Below, one piece after another: positions 44,178-53,296 of a DNA stretch of 64,000 nt; position 1 is the first letter of the stretch; every line of letters begins with the position of its first letter. Made by a program: the position numbers and the translations under genes. Under the pieces are notes generated by a model, which did not search any database, was not told where the DNA came from, and saw only the letters and a program-made list of their open reading frames with translations. This DNA is from an uncultured Lachnospiraceae bacterium (GTDB lineage Bacteria > Bacillota > Clostridia > Lachnospirales > Lachnospiraceae), in contig CAJUIP010000002.1 in assembly GCA_910586315.1 (NCBI GenBank), forward strand, positions 62,001 through 126,000. Reading direction: 5' to 3'.

Positions 44178-45581
44178 ATGAAAAAAGCAAATTTCTGTTA
44201 TGCCGTTCTTGCCGCATCAGCAGTTCTTGCTCTTGGCTCCGCCATTACATCTTTTGCCGCCGGATGGCAGGCGCTGGGGGATGAGTGGACCTATGTACAG
44301 AACAACGGTGAAAATGTAAAAGATGACTGGAGACAGGTTGACGGCAAGTATTACTACTTCGGAAGCGATGGAATCATGCTCCGCAACACTCTGCTCAATG
44401 ACAATGAAAATTATTACTATCTGAGATCCTCCGGTGAAATGATCACCAACGAATGGAGATTTATCCAGAATCCGGAATGGCAGGGCGACGAACTGGTTGA
44501 TGAGGGAAGCTGGTATTATTTCGGCTCCAATGGCCGCGCTTATGTTACAAAAGACAATAAAGCATATATCGCGGATATCGAAGGAAAGAAATACGCCTTT
44601 GATCAGTACGGGAGAATGATAACCGGCTGGATTACGGAAAACGGCGAATGGATCGAGGAAGAAGAGAACTGGTCCAGCGGTATGTATTACGCCGACATTG
44701 AAGGAGGCGGAAGCCTTGTTACCAACGCATGGGTTTACATGACAGTTCCCGATGATTCCAACGAGGACGATACCGAGCCTACTTACCACTTCTATTTCGC
44801 CTCCAACGGTAAGAAGACTGTAAGTACTGATAAAACCATTGCTGATAAAAAGTATCATTTTGACGAGAGAGGCGTTGCCATTTATGGCTGGCATCAGGAC
44901 GAAGAAGACCAGAGCTGGAAATTCTACGGCGACTACGACGATCCGTCCTTACATACCGCGTGGTTCCAGGCTACCCCAGATGCCGCTATGAATCAGAGTG
45001 GACATGATGACGGCTCCACCTACTGGTATTACGCATCCAGCAACGGAAAAATTGCCTCCGGAGAATTTAAAACCATCGACTCCAAGACTTATGCCTTTAA
45101 TTTAAGAGGCGAGCTGATTACCGGACTTAAGATCATTACTACCGAGGAAGATAATAATAAGGCCCTGGCCTCCAACCCGGCCAGCGTAGACTATATCGCC
45201 AACGTGGACGAGATCAGCGACCCCAATACTCATGTATTCTACTTTAACAGTGACGGCTCCCTTAAAACAGGAACTCAGACCGTAACCATCGACGGCTCCA
45301 GCTATACCTTCAACTTCAAATCCAACGGTACCCCGAAGGGCATGGGCGTTACAGGTCCAAGCGATGGATACCTGTACAAAAACGGCAGACGGCTGGCTGC
45401 TGAGGACGGTATGAAATATGGTATCGTGGAGTACGATGATAAAGAATATGTTGTAAATGAGAGTGGTTCTCTTCAGAAGAAAAAGAAAAACCTAAAGGAT
45501 GCCGACGGATATTATTACTGTACGGATAAAGACGGCATCCTGATTCACCAGTTAAACGACAAATGTGAAGAAAAGCATTAA
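44178..45581 (+). CDS. Secreted cell-wall-binding repeat protein
   Basis: 467 aa. Signal peptide (cleavage near TSFAAG, residue 28), then about ten aromatic-Gly repeats of the choline-binding / CW_binding type: WRQVDGKYYYFGSDGIML, WYYFGSNGRAY, KKYAFDQYGRMITGW, KYHFDERGVAIYGW, TYAFNLRGELITG. There is no catalytic domain, so the protein is built only of wall-binding repeats and may coat the surface or act as adhesin. It has its own promoter and terminator. Confidence 0.9.
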   Translation: MKKANFCYAVLAASAVLALGSAITSFAAGWQALGDEWTYVQNNGENVKDDWRQVDGKYYYFGSDGIMLRNTLLNDNENYYYLRSSGEMITNEWRFIQNPEWQGDELVDEGSWYYFGSNGRAYVTKDNKAYIADIEGKKYAFDQYGRMITGWITENGEWIEEEENWSSGMYYADIEGGGSLVTNAWVYMTVPDDSNEDDTEPTYHFYFASNGKKTVSTDKTIADKKYHFDERGVAIYGWHQDEEDQSWKFYGDYDDPSLHTAWFQATPDAAMNQSGHDDGSTYWYYASSNGKIASGEFKTIDSKTYAFNLRGELITGLKIITTEEDNNKALASNPASVDYIANVDEISDPNTHVFYFNSDGSLKTGTQTVTIDGSSYTFNFKSNGTPKGMGVTGPSDGYLYKNGRRLAAEDGMKYGIVEYDDKEYVVNESGSLQKKKKNLKDADGYYYCTDKDGILIHQLNDKCEEKH

Positions 45582-45598
45582 ACTGCCATATTTTCCTA

Positions 45599-45758
45599 GA
45601 GCATGTTTGGAAATTGCTTTCTGACAGATGTACGTCACAGTTTGTGGGAAATTAGGTTCGAATGAGGGAGGCGTAGTGGGCTACGTTGACCGAATGAGGG
45701 CCAAATTTCCTGCAAAATGGGGCGTGCAGATGATGGGAATGAATTTTCAAACACGCTC
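45599..45758. repeat. 160-bp MITE-like repeat, copy 2
   Basis: Terminal inverted repeats GAGCATGTTTGGAAATT (45599-45615) and AATTTTCAAACACGCTC (45742-45758), matching at 15 of 17 positions as reverse complements, flanked by TA on both sides (a possible target duplication). Same family as 214-374. It sits between the cell-wall protein gene and its terminator. Confidence 0.75.
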
Positions 45759-45764
45759 TAAAAG

Positions 45765-45810
45765 AAAGAGCCCCGCCGGGAAGCGATTCTGTTCCCGGCG
45801 GGCTCTTTTT
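45765..45810. terminator. Bidirectional terminator
   Basis: A long stem (45765-45782 with 45792-45808) of the AAAGAGCCC... / ...GGGCTCTTT type with T runs on the plus side and A runs before it, ending both the cell-wall protein gene and prfB. Confidence 0.88.
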
Positions 45811-45814
45811 TACT

Positions 45815-46951
45815 CTATTCCAGCTCCCCGCCCTTCACCTGCGGGCGTCCGAGGCTCTCCCATTTTAAGTACGCGCTGATGAACCCGTCCAAGGCTCCGT
45901 CCAGCACACTGTTCACATTCCCGCTCTCATACCCGGTCCTGTGGTCTTTTATTAATGTATAAGGCTGAAGGACATAGGAACGAATCTGGCTTCCCCAGGC
46001 AATTTCTTTAATATCTCCGCGGATATCGGAAATCTTCTCCGCATTCTCCTGCTGCTTCAACATATAAAGCTTGGCCTTTAACATCTGCATCGCTCTGTCT
46101 TTATTCTGGAACTGGGACCGCTCGTTCTGGCACTGAACCACGACTCCCGTGGGAATATGGGTAATACGCACCGCCGAAGAGGTTTTGTTAATATGCTGCC
46201 CGCCGGCGCCACTGGAACGGTAAGTGTCAATCCTCAAATCATCTGGATTGATTTCCACATCCAAGTCTTCCTCAATATCTGGCATCACATCACAGGACAC
46301 AAAGGAAGTCTGTCGTTTTCCGTTGGCGTTGAAGGGAGAAATTCTCACCAGACGGTGAACGCCCCGCTCAGACTTCAGATAACCAAACACGTTTTCCCCA
46401 TTGATCTGTAAGGTTACGGATTTAATTCCTGCTTCCTCCCCGTCCAGATAATCCAGCACTTCCACGGAAAAGCCCCGGCTCTCCGCCCACCGGCAGTACA
46501 TCCGGTAAAGCATACTGCACCAGTCGCAGGATTCTGTTCCTCCTGCTCCCGCATTGAGCCGCATGATGGCGTTATTGCTGTCATATTCGCCTGTCAGGAG
46601 CGTTCTGAGACGCAGGGCATCAAACTCGGCCGTAAATTCGTCCATCATTCCATTGATTTCCGGAATTACGGCCGGATCCTCTTCCTCATATCCCATTTCA
46701 ATCATCAGGCCGATTTCTTCGTACTGATTCTGAAGCTTATTGAACTCCGCAACCGTATCTTTCAGGTTTTTCGCTTCCTTCACGTATTTTGTGGAAAGCT
46801 CCGCGTCCTCCCAGAAACTGGATTCCTCCATGGTTTTGTCAAGTTCGTCAATCCGCCTGATTTTCGCGTCCAGATTCAGGGAATCCCTGACTTCCTGAAG
46901 CGGCTTTTCATATGTGGATAATATATATTTAAACTGATCTAACTCAACCAT
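45815..46951 (-). CDS. prfB: Peptide chain release factor 2
   Basis: 378 aa. It recognises UGA/UAA stops: SPF anticodon-like tripeptide in RISPFNANGKRQ (about 204) and the catalytic GGQ in SSGAGGQHINK (about 251). The frame is open from the start, so it lacks the programmed +1 frameshift at an internal UGA that many bacteria use for prfB control. It lies 15 nt downstream of secA, the common clostridial order. Confidence 0.96.
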   Translation of the reverse strand: MVELDQFKYILSTYEKPLQEVRDSLNLDAKIRRIDELDKTMEESSFWEDAELSTKYVKEAKNLKDTVAEFNKLQNQYEEIGLMIEMGYEEEDPAVIPEINGMMDEFTAEFDALRLRTLLTGEYDSNNAIMRLNAGAGGTESCDWCSMLYRMYCRWAESRGFSVEVLDYLDGEEAGIKSVTLQINGENVFGYLKSERGVHRLVRISPFNANGKRQTSFVSCDVMPDIEEDLDVEINPDDLRIDTYRSSGAGGQHINKTSSAVRITHIPTGVVVQCQNERSQFQNKDRAMQMLKAKLYMLKQQENAEKISDIRGDIKEIAWGSQIRSYVLQPYTLIKDHRTGYESGNVNSVLDGALDGFISAYLKWESLGRPQVKGGELE

Positions 46952-46966
46952 AGATACCGTCCTCTC

Positions 46967-49546
46967 TTACTGGGCTAACGGCTTCCTGCCGTGGCACTGT
47001 TTATATTTTTTGCCGGAGCCGCAGGGACACGGATCATTCGGATAAATCTTCTGGGCGGCCCGCTTCTGCGGTGTTCTTGCCGTGCTGGCATCCTTATTTG
47101 TTCCCGTCACCTTTGCTGCCGGTTCTCTCTCCACTTTCTGCTCCACACGGATATGGCAGAGGATGCGGATGGTGTCCTCACGGATTGCCGCAGACATATC
47201 ATCAAACATCTCATAGGCGCTCATCTTGTATTCCACCAGCGGATCGCGGTTTCCATAGGCCTGGAGACCGATACCCTGGCGAAGCTGATCCATATCGTCA
47301 ATATGGGACATCCATTTATTGTCAACAACCTTAAGAAGAATGACGCGCTCGATCTCGCGGATCTGCTCTGCATCCGGGAATTCTGCTTCCTTGGACTCAT
47401 AGAACTTGATCGCTTCCTCTTTCAGAGAATGCTTCAATTCATCCTTCTTCATATTTTTTATCTCATCCGTGAGCTCCAGCGGCTTTAAGGGAATAATCGG
47501 AAGCAGGAGCTCATTTAACTCCTTGAAATTCCACTTATCCGCGGACTGTTCGTCCCCGATGGACATGTCCACAGCGCCCTCCACGATATCAGTAATCATC
47601 TTGATGATTACATCGCGCATATTTTCTCCATTCAGTACCTGAAGACGCTCTGCGTAGACCACCTCACGCTGTTCATTCATAACCTCATCATACTTTAGCA
47701 GGTTTTCACGGATTCCATAGTTGTTGGTCTCAATCTTTTTCTGGGCCTTTTCAATGGCGGATGACAGCATTTTATGCTCAATCTGCTCATTTTCCGGCAC
47801 ACCCAGAGCGTTGAACATGCTCATGAGCTTATCAGAACCGAATAAACGCATTAAATCGTCTTCCAGAGAAATATAGAAACGGGATTCCCCCGGATCTCCC
47901 TGACGGCCCGAACGTCCGCGCAGCTGATTGTCAATACGCCGGGACTCGTGGCGCTCTGTTCCGACAATCTTAAGACCTCCAAGGGCCTTGGACTCCTCAT
48001 CCAGCTTGATATCCGTACCGCGGCCCGCCATGTTGGTGGCAATGGTAACAGCGCCGTGAATGCCGGCCTCTGCAACGATTTCCGCCTCCATTTCATGGAA
48101 CTTGGCGTTTAATACTTTATGGGGAATCCCACGCTTTTTCAACATATGGCTTAACATTTCAGAGGTCTCAATGGTGATGGTGCCCACTAACACCGGCTGG
48201 CCCTTTTCATGAGCCTTTACAATATCCTCCACCACAGCATGGAATTTCTCTTTCTTTGTCTTATAGACGGCATCGTCCAGGTCCTTACGAACCACCGGCT
48301 TATTGGTGGGGATCACGATAACGTCCATCTCATAAATATTTCTGAACTCCCGCTCCTCCGTCTGAGCCGTACCGGTCATTCCGGCCTTTTTATGGAACTT
48401 ATTGAAAAAGTTCTGGAAGGTAATATTGGCCAGGGTCTTGGACTCTCTTCTTACGTTTACGTGCTCCTTCGCCTCAATGGCCTGGTGAAGGCCGTCAGAA
48501 TAACGGCGGCCCGGCATAATACGCCCGGTAAACTCGTCTACAATGAGGACTTCACTGTCTTTTACCACATAGTCCTTATCCCGGAACATCAGGTAATTGG
48601 CACGAAGAGCAAGAATAATATTATGCTGAATTTCCAGATTCTCCGGATCCGCCAGATTCTCAATATGGAAAAACTGCTCAACCTTTCTTACGCCCTCCTC
48701 GGTCAGGTTTACAACCTTATCCTTTTCATTTACGATAAAGTCCCCGGTCTCTGTGATTTCCTCACCCATAATAGCATTTAATTTATTAAACTCACCGGAT
48801 TCCTCACCGCGCACAAGCTGCCTTGCAAGAACATCGCAGACCTCATAAAGTTTTGTGGACTTGCCACTCTGGCCGGAAATAATAAGCGGGGTTCTGGCCT
48901 CATCAATTAAAACGGAGTCCACCTCATCAATGATACAGTAATCCAGCTCGCGGAGCACCATCTGTTCCTTATAGATAGCCATATTGTCACGCAGATAGTC
49001 AAAGCCCAGCTCATTGTTGGTCACATAGGTAATATCGCAGTTATAAGCAGCCTTCCTCTCCTCAGAGGTCATGGAATTTAACACGACGCCGACCTTCAGC
49101 CCAAGGAACTCATGAACACGGCCCATCCACTCGGCGTCACGCTTTGCCAGATAGTCATTGACCGTTACAATCTGTACGCCTTTTCCCGCCAGAGCATTCA
49201 GATAGGCAGGACAGGTGGATACCAGGGTCTTGCCTTCACCTGTTTTCATCTCGGCAATACGTCCCTGATGGAGAACAACGCCGCCAATTAACTGTACCGG
49301 ATAATGCTCCATCTGAAGGGTTCTCTTCGCTGCCTCCCTTACGGTTGCAAAAGCCTCGGGAAGGATATCGTCAAGCGTCTCTCCCTTGGCCAGACGCTCT
49401 TTAAACTTTCTGGTCTGGTCTCTTAGCTCTTCGTCGCTCATGGCCTGCATATCCGGACGCAGCTTTTCAATTTTATCAACAATCGGGTAAATATACTTTA
49501 ACTCCCGCTCACTGTGCGTTCCAAATACTTTTTCAACAAGATTCAT
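46967..49546 (-). CDS. secA: Preprotein translocase ATPase SecA
   Basis: 859 aa. Walker A MKTGEGKTLVSTCPAYLNAL (about 99-118), DEVDSVLIDEARTPLIIS (about 206), helicase motifs TNMAGRGTDIKL and GTERHESRRIDNQLRGRSGRQGD, and the C-terminal zinc SEC-C motif DPCPCGSGKKYKQCHGR. It drives Sec-dependent export. RBS AGGAG. Confidence 0.98.
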   Translation of the reverse strand: MNLVEKVFGTHSERELKYIYPIVDKIEKLRPDMQAMSDEELRDQTRKFKERLAKGETLDDILPEAFATVREAAKRTLQMEHYPVQLIGGVVLHQGRIAEMKTGEGKTLVSTCPAYLNALAGKGVQIVTVNDYLAKRDAEWMGRVHEFLGLKVGVVLNSMTSEERKAAYNCDITYVTNNELGFDYLRDNMAIYKEQMVLRELDYCIIDEVDSVLIDEARTPLIISGQSGKSTKLYEVCDVLARQLVRGEESGEFNKLNAIMGEEITETGDFIVNEKDKVVNLTEEGVRKVEQFFHIENLADPENLEIQHNIILALRANYLMFRDKDYVVKDSEVLIVDEFTGRIMPGRRYSDGLHQAIEAKEHVNVRRESKTLANITFQNFFNKFHKKAGMTGTAQTEEREFRNIYEMDVIVIPTNKPVVRKDLDDAVYKTKKEKFHAVVEDIVKAHEKGQPVLVGTITIETSEMLSHMLKKRGIPHKVLNAKFHEMEAEIVAEAGIHGAVTIATNMAGRGTDIKLDEESKALGGLKIVGTERHESRRIDNQLRGRSGRQGDPGESRFYISLEDDLMRLFGSDKLMSMFNALGVPENEQIEHKMLSSAIEKAQKKIETNNYGIRENLLKYDEVMNEQREVVYAERLQVLNGENMRDVIIKMITDIVEGAVDMSIGDEQSADKWNFKELNELLLPIIPLKPLELTDEIKNMKKDELKHSLKEEAIKFYESKEAEFPDAEQIREIERVILLKVVDNKWMSHIDDMDQLRQGIGLQAYGNRDPLVEYKMSAYEMFDDMSAAIREDTIRILCHIRVEQKVEREPAAKVTGTNKDASTARTPQKRAAQKIYPNDPCPCGSGKKYKQCHGRKPLAQ

Positions 49547-49613
49547 TCTGCACGCTCCTAAATCTGATAATGGTATACGGATATGGTATCATAATCTTAG
49601 TACAATCTTTTAT

Positions 49614-49642
49614 ATTTTATCACCTTCCCCGGCTTTATTCAA
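49614..49642 (-). promoter_or_regulatory. Likely secA promoter
   Basis: On the minus strand TTGAAT (49637-49642) and TAAAAT (49614-49619), spacer 17 nt. Confidence 0.55.
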
Positions 49643-49787
49643 TGCTTTCCTAATTTTTTTACAAATTGGTCATAATTCCATAACACTTTTTTCATCTTTC
49701 CCCATGATTCCCGCCTTTACGGTGACATAACAGAAATAATTATGGTAAACCAGACAAATTGCACAAATCATACATTCGATTTTTTAT

Positions 49788-49902
49788 TTATCCACATTAT
49801 CCACACGTATTCCCATGGATTATGTTGAAATCTGTCCACCTGAATCCCTCCCTTTTTTGAGGGAAAAAGCACTTATACACCAAGTTATCCACATTATCCA
49901 CA
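49788..49902 (+). promoter_or_regulatory. Cluster of four consensus DnaA boxes
   Basis: TTATCCACA occurs exactly at 49788-49796, 49797-49805, 49885-49893 and 49894-49902: two abutting head-to-tail pairs 97 bp apart, same strand, in an AT-rich gap between divergent secA and hpf. Near-matches (TTTCCACA on the other strand at about 49930) follow. No dnaA, dnaN or rpmH gene is near. Confidence 0.75.
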
Positions 49903-50085
49903 TTTTTCCCGGGGGATTACTCACTTTTCCTGTGGAAACTATATTTTTCAAATTTTTGTACACATCTCATAAAATTTGCTTTTTCGACCATTTTTTCACT
50001 AAAACCCATTGACATATCAATAATCCTTTATCGTTTCATTACTTTTTTTCTTTTATCAAATTGTCACAATTTTTCGCGATACAAG

Positions 50086-50114
50086 TTGTCTTTTACAGAC
50101 TTATATGGTATAAT
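50086..50114 (+). promoter_or_regulatory. Sigma-A promoter of hpf
   Basis: TTGTCT (50086-50091) and TATAAT (50109-50114), spacer 17 nt, followed by AAGGAG before the ATG at 50145. Confidence 0.75.
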
Positions 50115-50144
50115 GGAGGCATCCCAAGAGAAGGAGTTGATTTT

Positions 50145-50672
50145 ATGCGTTATATCATCAGCGGAAAGAATATCGACATTACCCCAGGATTAAGAGAGGC
50201 TGCGGAAAGCAAAATCGGAAAACTGGAACGCTATTTTTCTCCCGATACCGAAGTACAGATTACCATGAGCGTGGAAAAAGGGCGCCAGAAAATTGAGGTG
50301 ACTATCCCTGTAAAAGGCTCGATCATCCGTGCTGAGCAGGATTCCAATGATATGTATGTATCCATTGACCTCGTGGAAGAAATCATCGAACGTCAGATTA
50401 AAAAATATAAAACCAAGCTGGTGGACAAAAAGCAGAGCGCGCTTTCCTTCAGCGAAGCTTTCCTCCAGGAAGAAGCGGAACATGAAGAGGCAATCAAGAT
50501 CGTTAAAACAAAGCGCTTCGCCATGAAGCCTATGGATCCCGAAGAGGCCTGCATCCAGATGGAGCTTTTAGGACATAATTTCTTCATGTTCCTCAATGCA
50601 GATACCGACGAGGTCAACGTTGTATATAAGAGAAAAGCAAATTCTTATGGCCTGATTGAACCAGAATTCTAA
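50145..50672 (+). CDS. hpf: Long-form ribosome hibernation promoting factor
   Basis: 175 aa from the ATG at 50145; the frame is open upstream but crosses the promoter. The N-terminal S30AE domain (MRYIISGKNIDITPGLREAA ... DMYVSIDLVEEIIERQIKKYK) and the C-terminal dimerisation domain (KRFAMKPMDPEEACIQMELLGHNFF) make it the long HPF type that forms 100S ribosome dimers in resting cells. Confidence 0.96.
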   Translation: MRYIISGKNIDITPGLREAAESKIGKLERYFSPDTEVQITMSVEKGRQKIEVTIPVKGSIIRAEQDSNDMYVSIDLVEEIIERQIKKYKTKLVDKKQSALSFSEAFLQEEAEHEEAIKIVKTKRFAMKPMDPEEACIQMELLGHNFFMFLNADTDEVNVVYKRKANSYGLIEPEF

Positions 50673-50698
50673 AAGGATTGAATTGCTGTTAAAAAAAT

Positions 50699-50730
50699 AC
50701 CGCCCGGCTGTATGCCGGAGCGGTGTTTTT
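50699..50730 (+). terminator. Terminator of hpf
   Basis: ACCGCCCGGC with GCCGGAGCGGT (50699-50708, 50714-50724), then GTTTTTG. Confidence 0.8.
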
Positions 50731-50734
50731 GTTT

Positions 50735-51199
50735 CTATTTACTGTAAAAAGCCTGAATGGCATCTGTAAATGAGCCATGCTCAACTTCTCTGATATAAAA
50801 CTCTCCTTCCCGGCCGTCGGTTTTGGGATTCTCATTGAACACACAAATTTTAAGAAACATTTCATCCGGGAGCAGGCATTGTATTTTCCGATTCCCCGGA
50901 CGGATGGCCCATTCTTCCCAATACGTCCCCGTCCTGTCGGAAATTCGTAAAATCCATCCCTCTTCCAAAGCAGATTCCAGCTTATATTCAAATTCTACGC
51001 AGCCTTTCCTGCAGGGGCCTGTAAAAATCCAGATATTTTCCCCCTTACGGATCCATTCCTGTTCCATCCCATGCTGCCATTTTTCGCAGCTTCCTTCCTG
51101 GACGTTCTGCCATGCCATCACTGCGCCCAAAGAACAGACGCCAATGACTGCCGCTGCCGCTGCTGCGGAAATTGCTGCTTTTTGTCTGTCCGATCTCAT
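50735..51199 (-). CDS. Small membrane-anchored protein of unknown function
   Basis: 154 aa from the ATG at 51199 with AGGAGG upstream. One N-terminal helix (about 8-28, Ala-rich), then a soluble extracytoplasmic domain with several Trp and Cys residues (WIFTGPCRKGCVEFEYKLES). No family recognised. It is divergent from the XRE regulator next to it, which may control it. Confidence 0.75.
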   Translation of the reverse strand: MRSDRQKAAISAAAAAAVIGVCSLGAVMAWQNVQEGSCEKWQHGMEQEWIRKGENIWIFTGPCRKGCVEFEYKLESALEEGWILRISDRTGTYWEEWAIRPGNRKIQCLLPDEMFLKICVFNENPKTDGREGEFYIREVEHGSFTDAIQAFYSK

Positions 51200-51324
51200 G
51201 AGCCCTCCTTTTTCACGTCTGACACAAATTATACTTTTATATCTTTTAAAAAGCAATATATCTTTAATAATTTATTATTTTTTAAAATTATAAGGATATA
51301 ATTTAAACTAAAAAGGAGATTTTT

Positions 51325-51645
51325 GTGAACAGTAAGGTCATAGGGATCAATATAAAAAAATACCGTAAGGCCGCCGGGCTCACGCAGGAAAGGCTGGCAG
51401 AGCTTCTGGATATCTCAACTGTACACATGTCCCACATGGAATGCGGCCATGTATCCATGTCTATTGAGCTGCTGCTTAAGCTTTGCGGAATCTTAAACGT
51501 ATCGCCTAACCATATTTTAAATGGCGCCTATAAGCTTCCGCCAACGTCTCCGGATTCCATTCTTGACGACCTGCCGGAGGACACAAAGCTTCTTGCCTAC
51601 AAAATCGTTGAACTCCTGCGGATTCATGAACAGGGAAAAAACTAA
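51325..51645 (+). CDS. XRE family transcriptional regulator
   Basis: 106 aa from a GTG with AAGGAG 8 nt upstream. The N-terminal Cro/CI helix-turn-helix (INIKKYRKAAGLTQERLAEL, then HMSHMECGHVSMSIELLLKL, about 6-60) is followed by a short acidic tail. It faces the membrane-anchored gene across 125 bp of AT-rich DNA (TATAAT at 51297-51302). Confidence 0.92.
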   Translation: MNSKVIGINIKKYRKAAGLTQERLAELLDISTVHMSHMECGHVSMSIELLLKLCGILNVSPNHILNGAYKLPPTSPDSILDDLPEDTKLLAYKIVELLRIHEQGKN

Positions 51646-51688
51646 AAGACCTGAACCGGCGCTCTCCTGCACCGACTCAGGTCCTTTT
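51644..51688. terminator. Bidirectional terminator between the XRE gene and sdaAA
   Basis: AAAAGACCTGA with TCAGGTCCTTTT (51644-51654, 51677-51688): a stem with A and T tracts on either side serving two converging genes. Confidence 0.8.
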
Positions 51689-51697
51689 GCTTCCCAT

Positions 51698-52585
51698 CTA
51701 TTTTTTTCTTCTCTTTTCCGCACAGGCCATGCAGGTCTCACACGCGCTCTTTGCCACTGCCATTCCCCCCAGGGATGTTTCCCTGAGTTCGGAGGGAATC
51801 GATCTTCCCACGGCATACATGACGGCAATGGTCTCATCGATGGGTGTGATGCTCTTAATTCCCGCCAGAGAGAGCTCTGCGGAAATCAAAGCATTGGAGG
51901 CTCCCATGGCGTTCCTGTTCTGGCAGGGATTTTCCACCAGACCCCCGATAGGGTCACAGACCAGTCCCAGAATATTTACCATGGCAAAGGATGCCGCATC
52001 CATACACTGTCTCGGAGTGCCCCCCAAAAGCTCTACGGCTGCGGAAGCCGCCATGGCACTGGCGGAGCCCACCTCCGCCTGGCAGCCGCCCTCTGCTCCC
52101 GCTGTGGTGGCATTTCTTGTTATCAGATACCCGATTGCCGCCGCGTTAAAAAGCGCCTGACAAATTTCATCGTCTGTAAATCCATGCTCTTCCTGAAGGG
52201 TACAGAGAACACCCGGAATAACGCCGGAAGAACCGGCCGTCGGTGCCGCCACAATCAGTCCCATGGAGGCGTTGACCTCCAGAACTCCCACTGCATAGGC
52301 AATGGCTTTAGAAACCACTTCTCCGCAGATATTTTTTCCTTCCGCCCTCAGGGCATGCAGCTTTTTGCTTTCACCGCCGATCATGCCGCCCATGCTGACA
52401 ATATCTTCGTTCATGGGCTTTTTCACCGCCGCCTGCATGATGGAATATGCCTTTTTCATTCTGGCTCTTGTCTTTTCCGCATTCTGTTCCAGATACGTGG
52501 TCTCACGCTCAAACATGGCCTCAGATATCTTTTTATTTTCTTTTTCGCAGTACGCCAGAAGCTCTGCTCCATTGATAAAATTCAT
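51698..52585 (-). CDS. sdaAA: L-serine dehydratase, iron-sulfur type, alpha subunit
   Basis: 295 aa. SDH_alpha domain with the Fe-S ligand cysteines (EGGCQAEVGSASAMAASA, VENPCQNRNAMGASNAL, and Cys near the C-terminus CETCMACAEK). It converts L-serine to pyruvate and ammonia. It follows sdaAB by 12 nt. Confidence 0.95.
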   Translation of the reverse strand: MNFINGAELLAYCEKENKKISEAMFERETTYLEQNAEKTRARMKKAYSIMQAAVKKPMNEDIVSMGGMIGGESKKLHALRAEGKNICGEVVSKAIAYAVGVLEVNASMGLIVAAPTAGSSGVIPGVLCTLQEEHGFTDDEICQALFNAAAIGYLITRNATTAGAEGGCQAEVGSASAMAASAAVELLGGTPRQCMDAASFAMVNILGLVCDPIGGLVENPCQNRNAMGASNALISAELSLAGIKSITPIDETIAVMYAVGRSIPSELRETSLGGMAVAKSACETCMACAEKRRKK

Positions 52586-52597
52586 ACCGTTCCCCCC

Positions 52598-53275
52598 TTA
52601 ATCCAGTTTAATCGCCGGTACCAGAAGCACATTCCTTACAGCCTCGAAGCCGCGGATAGCGCTTACCATCTGGCCTGGAACATCGCTGTCCACTTCAATA
52701 ATGGCATAGGCAATTTTTCCCTTGCTTTCCCGGTAAAGGCGAAGGGAGCCGATATTTAAGTCGTAAGCGCTGAGTACTGTAGTAACAAATGCCAGCGTCC
52801 CCTTCTTGTCTATGTGCTCAATGACCATCGTACTGTAATTTCCAGTCAGCTCCACATCCACGCCGTTGAGTCTTGTAATCACGGCGTTTCCGCCTCCAAT
52901 GGATTTTCCACGGAGAGACAGGGAAGCGCCGTTTTCATCCTTCACATAGATATCGACGGTATTGGGATAAATTTCCTTGTCGGTAAAATTTTCTTCAAAT
53001 GAAAAATCCAGCCCCGCCTCTTTCGCATGTTCAAAAGAATCGCGGATTCGCTCATCATCCGGATGATACCCGAGGATTCCTCCCACCAGCGCCCGGTCCG
53101 TACCATGCCCATGGTAGGTTCTTGCAAAGGAACCATACAGCACAAATTTCACAGACACGGCTTTCCCAATCATTTTTCCGGCGATAAACGCAATCCTCAG
53201 TGCACCCGCTGTGTGGGAACTGGAAGGTCCGATCATATTCGGCCCCAAAATGTCAAAGGTTCCAATTTCGTTCAT
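52598..53275 (-). CDS. sdaAB: L-serine dehydratase, iron-sulfur type, beta subunit
   Basis: 225 aa. N-terminal SDH_beta domain (FDILGPNMIGPSSSHTAGALRIA, with the SSSHT motif) and a C-terminal ACT domain (about 150-225: GTLAFVTTVLSAYDLNIGSL). It partners SdaAA. It lies after nlpC in a trxB-nlpC-sdaAB-sdaAA series with short gaps. Confidence 0.95.
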   Translation of the reverse strand: MNEIGTFDILGPNMIGPSSSHTAGALRIAFIAGKMIGKAVSVKFVLYGSFARTYHGHGTDRALVGGILGYHPDDERIRDSFEHAKEAGLDFSFEENFTDKEIYPNTVDIYVKDENGASLSLRGKSIGGGNAVITRLNGVDVELTGNYSTMVIEHIDKKGTLAFVTTVLSAYDLNIGSLRLYRESKGKIAYAIIEVDSDVPGQMVSAIRGFEAVRNVLLVPAIKLD

Positions 53276-53296
53276 ACTATTAACCCCTCCTGCTTA

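Larger units (their letters stand above)
49547..50144. other. AT-rich divergent gap between secA and hpf
   Basis: About 600 bp without a convincing gene. It contains the secA promoter, the DnaA-box cluster, long AT-rich runs (about 49960-50075), and the hpf promoter. Confidence 0.7.

Noticed and set aside
49788..49902. The DnaA boxes as the chromosomal oriC
   Set aside because: No dnaA, dnaN, gyrB or rpmH nearby; oriC is normally beside dnaA. Kept as an off-origin cluster.
51521..52759. A 412-codon plus-strand frame opposite sdaAA/sdaAB
   Set aside because: Long but antisense to two conserved genes, His/Arg/Cys-rich, and no similarity recognised.
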